A DNA stretch of 64,000 bases from Pelargonium x hortorum (taxonomy: Eukaryota > Streptophyta > Magnoliopsida > Geraniales > Geraniaceae): positions 124,001 to 188,000 of the forward strand of contig JAYMTJ010000001.1 of NCBI GenBank assembly GCA_036897525.1, given 5' to 3'. A program made the translations under genes and the position numbers. How positions within the stretch are numbered: position 1 is the stretch's first letter; every line of letters starts with the position of its first letter. Positions 52,101 through 62,832 of this stretch are shown here, piece by piece. The notes beneath the pieces are model-generated. The model had not been told where the DNA came from. It worked only from the letters and a program-made list of their open reading frames with translations, and did no database searches.

Positions 52101-55100
52101 TTCTGATTGAGGTAAAGGAGTTCACAAGATTTGGAGCTAATATAGCCGTCTAAATAGAATCTCTAGTAAAGCTAGGCAAGCTAGCATGCTGATAATGTAA
52201 ATACAGAATCTATTTGGTTTTGTCTAGCAAGCAAATGAAAGACTTATTCTGTGACTCTTTAACTGTGTCAAAGTAACAAGTCTATTTCTGTCTTTACCAG
52301 CGCGTAGTCTACAGGTTCCCTGAGAAAATGAAATGTAACTCTCTGAATTCTAGCTTTGGTTTTGGATAAACAGATTTCTTTACATTGTTGAGAGTAGATT
52401 CCTAAACCAGTTGTAGATACTTTCTTGTTGTACCAATTCAAGGTATTCCCAACCTAACTCTAAAACCCTATTGTCTTAGTTCTTTCCATATGTGGTAGCT
52501 GATTATAGGGACGGTTGCTAAACACTAGTGTCGAAGCGCAAGCTAGGAATAAATAGTACTTACATCTTATCAGCTTTGCTAGAAAACTTGAAAGGTAATT
52601 TATTAATTGCTTTGTTGGGAAGTTAAAGTAGTAATAAGGAAAAGGTTTATTTGTTCCTGTGTTTCAAATTCCGGTTAGTAATAAAGACATTTGAGAGTGA
52701 GTATAGCTACTAAAGAGGTAGTATTCCTAAAAAGGAATATAAAATATTTAGTTAGCAGGCATTTTTAATAGAGATACACCCCTCCCCTTTTCTTTTTTTT
52801 TCGAGAAACTTAACTCCCTTTTGTGATTTTTCTACTTATTTAAATGAACAACTAACTAATAGCTAGCAATCCCTGACTAAAATTTTAAAATCGTTATCAA
52901 AAGATAAAGTGGGTAACCGGGTATTTATAAATTTGTTACAATCTTAACTTAAAAAGGAAGACCAAAAGACTCCTTTCTATACTATAACTCTGCGGCCTTT
53001 TGCTTTAGTTCTCATATTAATATTTCCTGAAACTCAACAACTTTTTGGGAAAAACCCCTATAAAATAGGAGTTAATATACTCCCCTTGGCAGGGTTTTAG
53101 GAATTCCTACATTTCTACTTCAGTTTACGACTCGGTAGGGAATTGTAAAGAAATTTGCTCTCGCCTCTCGGTGGTCTAGGCTAGCATTTATACTGCCTTA
53201 GGAGCTGAAATCAAAGAGTCCTTATGTACAAGAGATTCCTCTGAACTTCAGAAGCTGCTTATTTAGTTTAGCCTCCAATATAAATATAGATTTTGCTTAA
53301 AAAACTATACCATAAGTCATGAAAATGTACGCTAGACTCACGAATTTCAGGTGTTGATCCTAGGGTTTTTTTCACTCCCCCATATGCGATTTCTCTTATC
53401 TCGCGACTTAGTCCACTCAGGGAATTTTCTACTAGGTTACACTAAAATAAGGGCAATTGACTAGACTAAGCCCCTGTTTTGAGGGAGATAAGGGCACAAG
53501 AACTCTATTCTATTATAAAGTCTCGTAACGTCAATTCTGGAAATGTAAAAAAAAAATAAGAGATAAATCAATATTCCAAAACGACTCCGAACTCCTTGTT
53601 CAAGCCTCCCGTATATCAAAGAAAACCCTAAAAAAACGAAGGAAAATACTAGTTAAACTCTAGTTAAAAAATAAGGGCAACTCGCATACTTATTATTAAT
53701 AGGTTAATTACACTATTAAATGAAATAACTCAGAACTAAAAAAAAATTTATGAATTCCTAAACTAAGGCTAGAGCTAGAGTAAGTTATCGAGGGGATTTC
53801 AGTATGATATAGTCCGGAGGTAAAACTGGATGAATTAAATATAAAGATCCTAGGGGAATACTAAAGTTGTAGTAGTAAGGGTTTCGCGGAACAATTACAA
53901 CATCAATGTTCGATAACCCAACAGAAGTGGAAGAGGGCTTCGCGCCTTACCTTAAAAGCTTAAGCTAAATTCTTTTTATTTATAAGGATTCTCGCTTAAC
54001 GGTTGTAAGCTTTTCTTTATCCTTTTTGAAAGTTTTATCCATATTTGCCCAGGTATCTTTTTGTGCTTGACTTAACGCGTGACCTTGATACTAAAGCATA
54101 TATAGCTTTACCTAACATATATTATGAAGGCTTCCCTTAGGGTCTACATGTGAGGGGTTTTCCTTTAGCGGGAATGCTCTACTAAGTGGGGGCCCTATAC
54201 TTAACTTAATAGGCATTTTTCCTTTCTAGTGCGTGAATATAAATAAATATACGACGGTTTTATAATGCTAAAAATAAAAAGTGATTTTAAACTAAACTTG
54301 TGCACAATATTTTTTTTGGATTAGAAAGGCTCGAACAAGAGTGAGTTATAATATTTTATAAGTGTATATATTAATACGCTTCCTGCTGTGTTTAGCAAAT
54401 TTTTAATGTCCTGGATTGGATTGTGCATGCCCCTTTATAAAGCTTGTAGCAGAGAGTCCCTGTTACTAGAAACAGATGGGTTTCCTTAGAGGTAGACGCT
54501 TCCGCACAATTAGCACAACAATTAAATAAAAGATATCTAAGCTAAGGTATTCTTTTGTTAGTTGTTAAGGGAAAAAAGAAATGGAATAAAAAAGGCTATC
54601 TCCGCAAAATTTCTAATTAATGAAAATTCAGTTACCCGAGTACTCCTACTATATTAAAAAGAATCTGGAACTTGGCAAGGTGCCCCAGCCAGAGTTTACT
54701 TCTGGATCCGTTGTCAATAAAGTTTTTTTTAAGTAGACCCTCTAAAAAAAAAGTAAAACAATTTGCTAATTTACAGGATTCTGTTTTATCCGGCTTACCT
54801 TCTTAAAGCTTCTTAGTTACAAGAAGGGCGTGTTTGTAGTATATTTTTATAGAAACAAAAATGCGTGGGCTCTATACGCGATAATTTACTAAGTACAGTA
54901 CAACAAAAAAACTTTTGTCGACTAAGTCCAGTGCTCCCGCTTAAACAAATCATTATGCCCTTAGTACAAAAAAATCCACAGCTCATTTAATGAGGATACT
55001 TGGAAACCACTTGACTCTATATAATATAGAAGGTGCTTTTCTTTAACTTATTTTTTTCTTTTAAAGAAGAAACTTTAGTCTAGATAAAGTAAAGGTAAAT

Positions 55101-57399
55101 AGGTTCCCACATCTTGATCTTGGGAACTTTTTACTGGACGGGTCTCCCATAGCATAGATTTGAAACAAAGGCCTCTCCCCTCCTTAATAAACTAAGTCCT
55201 GTCATTCCCAAATTATACAAAAGGTCTACTCTCGATAATACTTATTTACGCTAACTTCATAAAATTGACCTTAATTCATGGTAATTCCTTTGCAGGATTC
55301 TACTGTATGATAGTAAATAGTATTAGAATTTGTTAATTCTTAAGGAGAATTACTCTAGTTCATTTGTTGCTTATCAGTAAAGAGTGTAGAGCCTTAGTAA
55401 ATCCTTTTTTACCGAGTAACCAATCTTGGTTAGGAGGGTGTTTATTGCTATAGGGTATTCTAGATAGTATATCACACAATACCCAACCTTAGTTCTTTCA
55501 TTGTGAATTCATATGCCCTAGACTAAGCCCTAGTTGTTGACTGAGCAATAGACCAAAGCAGGAGCCCTAACCATAGCTTATGCCTAAGCATGACCCATAG
55601 CTAGAGAAGGAGGAAGCCAAGCAGTACCAGTGTCAGGAAGAGAAAGCCAGTCCGAGTCTCAGGTCAGTAGTCCAAGCAAGCAAGCAAGTACTCCTATTTC
55701 TTTAGTGGGTACATAAATTCCTAGAACTCAAAAATACAAACAAAAACTCCTCAGATTTACTCGAATAAAAACAACTCTATCTCCCCTTTTACTATACTGA
55801 ATTTTAGTTGTTAGAATTGTAGACAAGCTACAAGAGCAGAGTGCTGAAACAAAAATTTCCTTTAGGATATCCGGGGGTAAAGGAAGCTTAACTTTAGCTA
55901 GCAAAAGGGACTGGAGTAGCTTGTTACTATTTATAGAAGTATCCAGTTTAAGTAAGGAGTTCCCTCGTGGAATAAAAGGAGTCCAGGTAGTTTTTTCTCT
56001 TTTGATAATTTAATGGGGCTGGGAGGAAAACTCCAAGGTTAGGGGGGCTTTTTTTGTAATATACAATATACCTAGTCTACTATAAGCTCAATTTCTTTAG
56101 TAAAATAAGCAACCTCTTGGAAACTTACTATCCTTCTTGCTTTATCAAAGTTCGGAATCTTTAAAACTCTTTTCTACGTACAGTGAAACATAGATATTTA
56201 TTAGCAGCCTAGTAATTTAACACAAACAAAATCATTATAAGCAGGGGTTGGAAAAGCCTTCCACTAAATAAAAGAAATATTATAAAAAAGGCTTATAACT
56301 AAGTAAATTCAGTAAAGTAAACAGGAAGAGAAAGTAATGGTCAAAAAAGAGTAAGATATAAGGTAAATCCTTATTTACTATAGTTACAAGTCCAGGACTT
56401 TTTGTAGGAGTTGGCGAAGCAACTTCAAAGAACAAAACAAGATTTTTTTTGTTACCATTATTTTGGAGGGACTCCAATGCCATTGAAACTCGCAACTCTG
56501 GATGCAACCAGCAGTGTTACCGTAATTTAGTAGAGTCCCACTTTTGCTTGTTGCACTTTCCAAACGAGATACAGATTTTTCTACTACTATGGGAATCCCT
56601 TTACTAAAAAGAGACTCTTATTTGCTTTAGATTAGTGGTTTCGAATCCGGTTACCCTGACACGAGGGGCCTTAGGAGTCCGCAATGATTCCCGAAATTTG
56701 AACCCGGGTCAAATTGGCATAAAACTGGGTAAGTCCTAAAGTGGGTGACACTTATAATTAATGAAAGGTGTCCGGGCAAATACCTTATCTGGATTATATA
56801 TATATATTAGCAAGTAGTAGTATTAGAGCCCGACTAACCTCAAATTAGCAGGAATTTCTCGTTTCTGAAACCCCTATAAGTATAAGGGGGAATCCGCATA
56901 TATTCTATTCCAGAAAAATTGGGGGAAATCTAAAACAACCATTATTAAGTGATTTTCTTCTCTGAAACTTGTTCGACGGTGGACAATAACAATGCTTTTG
57001 TACGAAATTAAGGAAATTTATGATTCAGATTTGGTAGACTAGGAACCTCGGGAAATTAAGATAGCTATAACATTGAAAACACCAGCTGCTAATGGAAACG
57101 GATTACCTCCAACAAAAGGAACACTCTCTTGGATGCACAGCTTAAGGAGTCATCTCTCTAACCCACATCTCTGCCTAAGGTCCAACCCCAACTAAGAAGC
57201 TTCTCATACCCTTCCTTATAGGAACCCAGTCAATTGAAGCAAGCTTGCTTGAACTTGAAAGCGAATGAAAGCTCAGTCCCAGTCTCAGTACCAACTCATA
57301 AGACTCTCAATATCCCACTTATTATATCCTCCTGCGGATAACTCTATCTCCTTGAAATCCTCTCCTCTAGCCAGTCTGTTATCCCTCGTCTTCAACTAA
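49175..57399. other. Mixed spacer, no gene recognised
   Basis: Open frames of 88 codons (49169-49435, minus), 61 codons (51133-51318, plus) and 75 codons (56280-56507, minus) match nothing I know. Blocks at 51.1-52.7, 55.4-55.7 and from 57.0 kb carry the CTAAG and CAAGCAAGCAAG vocabulary seen elsewhere in the second half of the window. The stretch 52.75-55.4 kb returns to very A+T-rich spacer. T-loop-like strings at 56,640 and 56,700 are treated under the rejected items. Confidence 0.5.
55550..55690 (-). repeat. Possible inverted partner of the 47.6-47.76 kb block
   Basis: Read on the minus strand, this stretch is pyrimidine-rich. It contains GCTATGGTTAGGGCTCCTGC, which lines up with GCTATGGTTATGGCCCCTGC at 47730-47749. 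The plus strand also shows a short tandem of GCAA units around 55674-55687. The match is diverged and was judged by eye only. Confidence 0.3.
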
Positions 57400-57446
57400 G
57401 GAACTCTTTGGAACCTACAAAGACACCTTAACCACCGAGCTATAAT
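57400..57446 (-). repeat. tRNA-like string, possible SINE-head relic (copy a)
   Basis: On the minus strand TATAGCTCGGTGGTTAAGG is a good tRNA D-arm or A-box string. It is followed after a few bases by CTTTGTAGGTTCCAAAG, which is a perfect 5-bp hairpin. The two parts are too close together for a cloverleaf, since there is no room for an anticodon arm. It may be a tRNA gene with a deleted middle or the head of a SINE-like repeat, related to copies b (57690-57740) and c (20110-20165). Confidence 0.3.
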
Positions 57447-57689
57447 TGAAACAAGAAAATGTAGTATGTCAGCCTCTCTTACCTAGCACAACTTCACTTA
57501 TCTGCTTACTTGGAAGTCAATACAATAAATATCTTGTCCTTGAATCCTAGCTAACTCATAAGCATCACTTCTACCTAAACACCTACCAAGCACCCTCGTA
57601 GCTTATATAAGCTAATCCTACAAACCAACTAACTCAAGGAATACAGAAACCTTAACAGTCCTAGAATTCCTTTAACCACAATCACCTTA

Positions 57690-57740
57690 TCCTAGGAACC
57701 TGTCGAACTAAGGATGCCTTCTTAACCACTACACCCAACT
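57690..57740 (-). repeat. tRNA-like string, possible SINE-head relic (copy b)
   Basis: On the minus strand GGGTGTAGTGGTTAAGAAGG resembles a D arm or A box. It is followed by GTTCGACAGGTTCCTAGG, which includes a B-box-like GTTCGA. The spacing is again shorter than in a tRNA. It lies about 290 bases from copy a in the same orientation. Confidence 0.28.
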
Positions 57741-58452
57741 CCCTTATTCACTTGTCAGCTGAAACCTGTAATCCCACCCTACAAACTACAGGTTGTCTCT
57801 TCTTAGCAGGTAATGGATGTCTAATAACTTAATACTAAGTGAAAGACTTTGTAAACGTAGAACTGTAAAACATCTCTTGTCAACTAAACCTTAGTCCAAG
57901 GATCTCAATCTCCACCTGTACAAACAAGAAATCCTTTAATAAGGCTCCTAAGCCAAACACACTACTTAGCTTATGCAGGTATCGCAGACAGCATTGCAGG
58001 TGGATTGCTTTCCCTCTGTTAAAACTAGAGATACTGGATAGGATAGTAACTCACAAACAAAGAGGGGAAATAAGCATTATCCATGCCTGATACTGGAACT
58101 ATAAAGACTGCTGAACAAGTCTATCCTTATTTTGTTGTGATTGTTAAACCTTTTCTCTAGCCCTTAAAACTAGAAACAACATAGCTACCCGTCAACGAGC
58201 TTACCCCCTTGGAGTTGTTTCATTAGCTTTCCTAGAAAGACATGTAAAGTACTGAACAAGCAAGATTTAAGGATAATGACTCCTGCTCTTTAGAACTATA
58301 CCAGTCTTTTAATATTCTTAGAAGTAGAAGTTGGAAAATACAACACTAAAAAGCTCCCGATAAAAGAGAACCCTTGGTAAATATGGCTTTCAGGAGAAGG
58401 GAAGGAAAGAGAGGATTCCTTCTATTTAAGTCATTTAGTTGACACTCTTCGC
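57741..58452. other. Spacer, no gene recognised
   Basis: This is a moderately G+C-richer block up to about 58.3 kb. It has no open frame of note and no RNA gene. Confidence 0.5.
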
Positions 58453-58520
58453 TAGGATAATCAGATTCGAACCTAAAGATCCCTGCTTTTCAACCCGTGC
58501 TCTACCGAAGAAATAGAGTC
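58453..58520 (-). pseudogene. Eroded tRNA-like sequence, Phe-like
   Basis: On the minus strand GGTAGAGC (D arm) is followed by an anticodon loop reading TTGAAAA, which gives GAA for Phe. Next comes a T-arm region TTAGGTTCGAATCTGAT at the right distance, then TATCCTA as a possible acceptor end. Order and spacing are those of a tRNA, and D arm plus anticodon point to trnF-GAA. The anticodon stem, T stem and acceptor stem all have several mismatches, so it is not expected to fold. A Ser-type gene, which also has TTGAAAA, is less likely because there is no long variable arm. Confidence 0.42.
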
Positions 58521-61409
58521 CTCAAATCAGCGAATTAGAGGATTCACTGGGCAGGTCATTTAAAGTAAAGACACACATACTAAGAGCATATAGTAACAGG
58601 AAAAGAAAACCGTTATATAAGCGATTTTACGCCCGATTTTTGCGCTCTTCCTCCTGGTTTGACAGGACTATAACCTCCGTTTAGCCTGAGATAAAAGGTC
58701 AGTTTTAACAGCCAAATTGAATTGGCGTCATTTTTGATTTGAGGCTTTTTTTAACTCTTGTAAAGTTAAAGTTATCTTATACTTTTCCCCGGTCTAGTCA
58801 GCTCAAAAAGCTGTATCTCCTGCAAGGGGTTTCTTGTCAATTATCCAGGAATTTGCCAGTTTATAAGGGTCTTTATAGCCCAAGTTACAAAAGTCTTTTT
58901 TAAATAAATACGGTAAGTTCAGGCTGGATAGGTCAGAAAACATAAAGCACCCCCTTTCGAAAGCGATCTGCTAAGGAGTTCCCAGGATAAAATAGGGGTC
59001 TCTCTTTGATTGTTCCCATTGTTAAATCCCAAATTCAAAATTTAGCTTTAAGAAAATTTGAAACTAGCATGCTAAAATTGAAATAGGGGTCTAAACCTTA
59101 GGAATAGAGCCTAAAAGTGTGCTTTGTAAAAATGAAGGATTAAGAGTCTGGTTTCTGTTTTAGGATAGGAAGGCGTTAAGTAAAACAGAGAGCCCTATAC
59201 GGTATTGTATCTCCTCAGGATCAAAGGAATTCAGTTAGCTCTCAAGAATCTAATAAGGGTCCATTGTACGAGTTTTCGGGTCTTATAAGGTAAACCCTAG
59301 CTTTATACTACAGAGTAGAAATTCACTGTGGCAGATTTATAAGAAGTCTAAGTTTTTGAATTTAGAAAATAGAGTCTCTATAGTAGTGTCCTAATTTGTT
59401 TGTTAAAAATCTAGATATAGGAGAGTCCTTGTGCGCTTTTGAGGGGAGTTCGAGGCATTTCTTAGAAGAGTTTTTACAAGATAAAGTCTATTGAAGCCAA
59501 AAGGTTTTCCTTTCTCGAGTTTAGGGGGTAAAAAAGAGCTAAAGAAAGAGGCTGGTAAATTCTAATTCTAAGGAGATACTCAATTTCTGGGGAATAAAAT
59601 GAAAGAGGAGTCAAAGTATACATTATTACAGTTTTCAAGTCCTAAATTTAGTTAGGTAAACCTGGCATACTGCGAGGTAAGTGAAGTAGATCACGCTTTT
59701 TTAAAGTTAGTTTCGTTTCTGAAAATTAGAAAGGAATTTTTGGCCTAAAAGCTAGGAATCTGCTATCCGTCTTTCTTAAGAGGGGCTTTTCAAATGTCTT
59801 AAAAAGAACGGCAGAGAGGTAGAGAATAGCACCTTACTTGGTAGACTAGCTTGTGTTTAGCGCAGGGAAAAGGTTCTACAATAGGTTCTGGTATTCTTGT
59901 AATGAATGAATAGAGTTTTGCTTGAGTCCTTTTGTTTGAAAAGGTATAGGAATTTTGAAGTTTTAGTTAAAGTGGGTAAAGCTAAGAACTCATAAGAAGG
60001 TCTAGCTCCAAAGACTAAGAAAGCTATCAAGAGTAAGAAACAGCTACAGAATCTACTAACTATGAGTAAGATACAGAATAACGCTAAGGCTAGGGGTCTT
60101 TCTGACTTCTCATACTTGGGAAATGGAAGTATAAGACAGCTCTAAACTAAATAGAAGTTAGGGCAGCTTTCTTAAGGTTCTGCTTCTAGTATCTAGGGAC
60201 TTAGGAATTGAAAGGGGGAGTTCTTGCTACTTGCTTACGTTCTGGCTCAAAGGAACTGAACTAAGGGAATTTGCCTGGGAATGAGCTACTTATTTTGTTT
60301 AGAGTCACTATATATATAGCAAGCCTAGGTGTGAATCTCCGATAAGGACATATCTAAAGTATAGAAGTCAAGCTTTTTTTTTTTCTTAGGTTCCGGACCT
60401 AAAAAAAGATATAGCGCTAAGGAAAGGGATACATTAAGCCAATAAGATACAGGATAGGAGTAAGCTACAGGCTGCAACAACAGGAAGTCCCGTACCGAAC
60501 GAACTAAGGCGGTAAGAAAAAGGGTTGTGAAAAGTCAATCTTTCCCTTTATTAGGAAGGCTGTTAAGAAAACTAAGGCTCATAAATAAAAGAGGTATTAC
60601 AAAGAGTTTGAAAGCAAGTAATAGGTTGGTGTGCTATAACGTATCTATATACTCTACTTTCTTAAAAGGAATCTCATGTGGGTCCTATCGACAGTTTCTC
60701 TTTATCCTTGTGAAAGAAAGCCTCGAAGCTAAACTAAAGTAGCTTTCAATACTATAAGGAGTTAAAGAAGAAATTCTCTACTGTAAGGTATAAACTTGTG
60801 TGTAGTTAGCCCTAAATTCAACACAGGGCTTTTTACAAAAACAAGACAAGCAATGAATACCCAATTCTTATGTAGAAGGATAACCACCCAAGGCCCTTAT
60901 TAAAATTGATAACAGAAAAAAGAGTAACAAGGTTTTATTCCTCTTGCTTATATTATACATCAAGGACCCGGCATTTGACCGGGAAGACAAGCTCAAAGGA
61001 AATACCTAAAGTAAACTAGGACTCAAGAATTAGGATACCCCTCCCCTAGAGCGACAGCCGTACTTAAATGTTTTTTTGAAGTGAAGTCAGTCTTATTTAA
61101 TTATAAATAAAAGTGATTTCTTTTCTCAGAGAAGAATATAGTAAAGTCTATTTTTTACTTGGAACAAAAACACAAGGTGTGACTGGGACTATATAAAAAA
61201 AGAACTCATTTCTAGAATTACTTTTTACTCTTAACTGGACTTTGAAAGATAACTTTCATTAAAATAAAAACACACGTAACATTAGATACTTATCCCACCT
61301 AGAGTTATAGAAACCCAGCTCTCTTAATAAAATAAGGTACTACTTTCTTTATCTTGAGAACAAGCTTTTTTTGTATCTCTACTGGCTAAAAACTGCAAAA
61401 GTTCTTAAC
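58521..61409. other. Mixed spacer, no gene recognised
   Basis: The only named open frame is 71 codons (60527-60742, plus); it is rich in Leu, Lys and Arg and unrecognised. At 59996-60145 (plus) a frame of 49 codons is rich in Lys, Gln and Asn (for example KTKKAIKSKKQLQN). It looks like low-complexity coding sequence but lies at chance length. The block around 60.0-60.2 kb shares vocabulary with 35.4 kb in reverse. No RNA gene is visible. Confidence 0.5.
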
Positions 61410-62832
61410 CTACCGGAGATACCCCTTTCTTTCTTGAAACACATCTAAAGGAAGATCACTCTCACAGACCTCTTTATCAGATTCTAACGGCATATGAATC
61501 TCAGTCCCAGTCTCAGTCTCATCATTTTCTTTATCAGATTCTAACGGCATATGAATCTCAGACCCGGTGACTGTTTCAATAAGTGGTAGTTCTAGTTCGG
61601 GCTCAGTTCTTGGTGAAGCTCTTTCTCTAACTTGTACTTTCTCTTTCTGAGTATCTTCTTGAGCATGATTTCCTCGAGATTTCAATCTCCGTTGATTAGA
61701 AGAATGTGTTTCAGTTGTTGGAGCTTGAGATTGATTCATAGACGGTTCAGGATTTCTGAGTTCATGAGAGTTTGAGTTCAGTATCGATGACCTCTTCTAG
61801 CTTAGCATTTTCCATTCTTGATCAATGTGAATGAAAGAAGTTAAGGCCTCCTGAACTCTGCATTGAAAGTGTTGCACTTGTTCTTTCAGAGCATTTTCTT
61901 TAAGTAGTTCAAATAATTTCTCTTGATTAGAAGGATGACCTTGTTTGAATTGAGATTGATGGTGAGATTGATTAGAAGGAACCAATTGAGAACTTTTCTG
62001 GAGATTCGTTTCCCGTTTGAGTAGCTTATCAACATTGAGGAAGTAAGATAAGATTCAGGGTTCCTTTCTTGATATCTAGAATATCTTTGGTTGAATGGTG
62101 TAGGTTGTTCTGTTACAACTTTCTCTTTCTCGATTCCATACCTTTTTCGTTCAAAGACGTTTCTCAGTGATACCAATCTCTTGAGGCTTGTCTTGGACTT
62201 GATTAGCCGGAACTAGCGTTTCGGTAGTACAATCATAGATATAGGTTCTCTCGTGAGATAGTTCAGGATGGTAACTAGTATCTTCAGGAGTCTTAGGTTG
62301 TTCTAAGCTATCTTGTTCAGGATTTGTATCATCTTCGTCGAAGAGCAAGTTCCTGATTTCTAGTATCCTGTAGGAATTGGTTAAAGAGAGCCTGTTTATC
62401 CTGAGAGAATTCAGTCTCACTCACAGTATCAAGTTGAGAGTTGAGCACATTATCAGGCAAGTAAACATCTTCTTTACCAATAGAACACTCATCTTTACCT
62501 ATATGAGTCTCACTCACAGTTAAGGTCTTACGCTCTGTATCGGTTTCAGGATCTGTGACAGCCACTATCACGTTGACCGTTTCAGGTAAGCATGTCTTAA
62601 CAGGTTTGAGATCCTTCTCGATTAGACCTTCACTCTCTTTATTATTAGGAACCTCAGGATTACAAGTAGTCTTGTATTCTTCATAAGAAACTTCAGGAGG
62701 ATATTCTAAAGGCACTGAATTTGCTAGTAGTGATAAGCTTTGAGTAGTCACTTCTTGAGCCTTTCTGAACGTTTCTGTCTTTCTTAGCGGCTGAGTAGTC
62801 TCTTGATGCTAGAAAGCATGATTCTGATCCAT
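61410..62832 (-). pseudogene. Decayed protein gene rich in Glu, Gln, Ser and Thr, family unknown
   Basis: Several open frames (62 to 140 codons) on the minus strand follow one another head to tail over 1.4 kb. All have the same hydrophilic composition (Glu, Gln, Asn, Ser, Thr and Pro, with Lys/Arg clusters). An ATG at 62832 opens the first stretch (MDQNHAF) and the last ends at a stop at 61410, so the ancestor would have had roughly 470 codons. About five breaks separate the pieces. The middle holds a Gln/His-rich stretch (NQSHHQSQFKQGHPSNQ) and a possible coiled-coil part (EKLFELLKENALKEQVQ). Near the C-terminal end a 19-residue unit with EIHMPLESDKE is repeated in frame. The string of acidic and Ser/Thr-rich stretches suggests a disordered protein. 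I see no signal peptide, membrane segment, zinc knuckle, protease or polymerase motif. It may come from nuclear DNA or a mobile element, but nothing identifies it. Confidence 0.55.
61471..61564 (-). repeat. 57-bp in-frame tandem repeat (two copies)
   Basis: The 34 bases at 61471-61504 recur without change at 61528-61561, an offset of 57 bases or exactly 19 codons of the surrounding minus-strand frame. Each copy encodes EIHMPLESDKE. The spacers between copies differ slightly and are rich in CAGTCTCAG-type strings. The lack of differences between the copies suggests that the duplication is recent compared with the decay of the gene around it, or was kept by gene conversion. Confidence 0.9.

Noticed and set aside
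56635-56725. Back-to-back T-loop strings (TTTCGAATCC on plus, GGGTTCAAAT on minus)
   Set aside because: The minus T stem can pair with wobbles, but the only anticodon arm that fits is weak and reads AUG, and no acceptor stem forms. The plus string has no partner arms.
35415-60024. A 16-base inverted match (GCTTTCTTAGTCTTTG) between 35415-35430 and 60009-60024
   Set aside because: At this length chance matches are expected; nearby shared words are not collinear. It is kept only as part of the general vocabulary observation.
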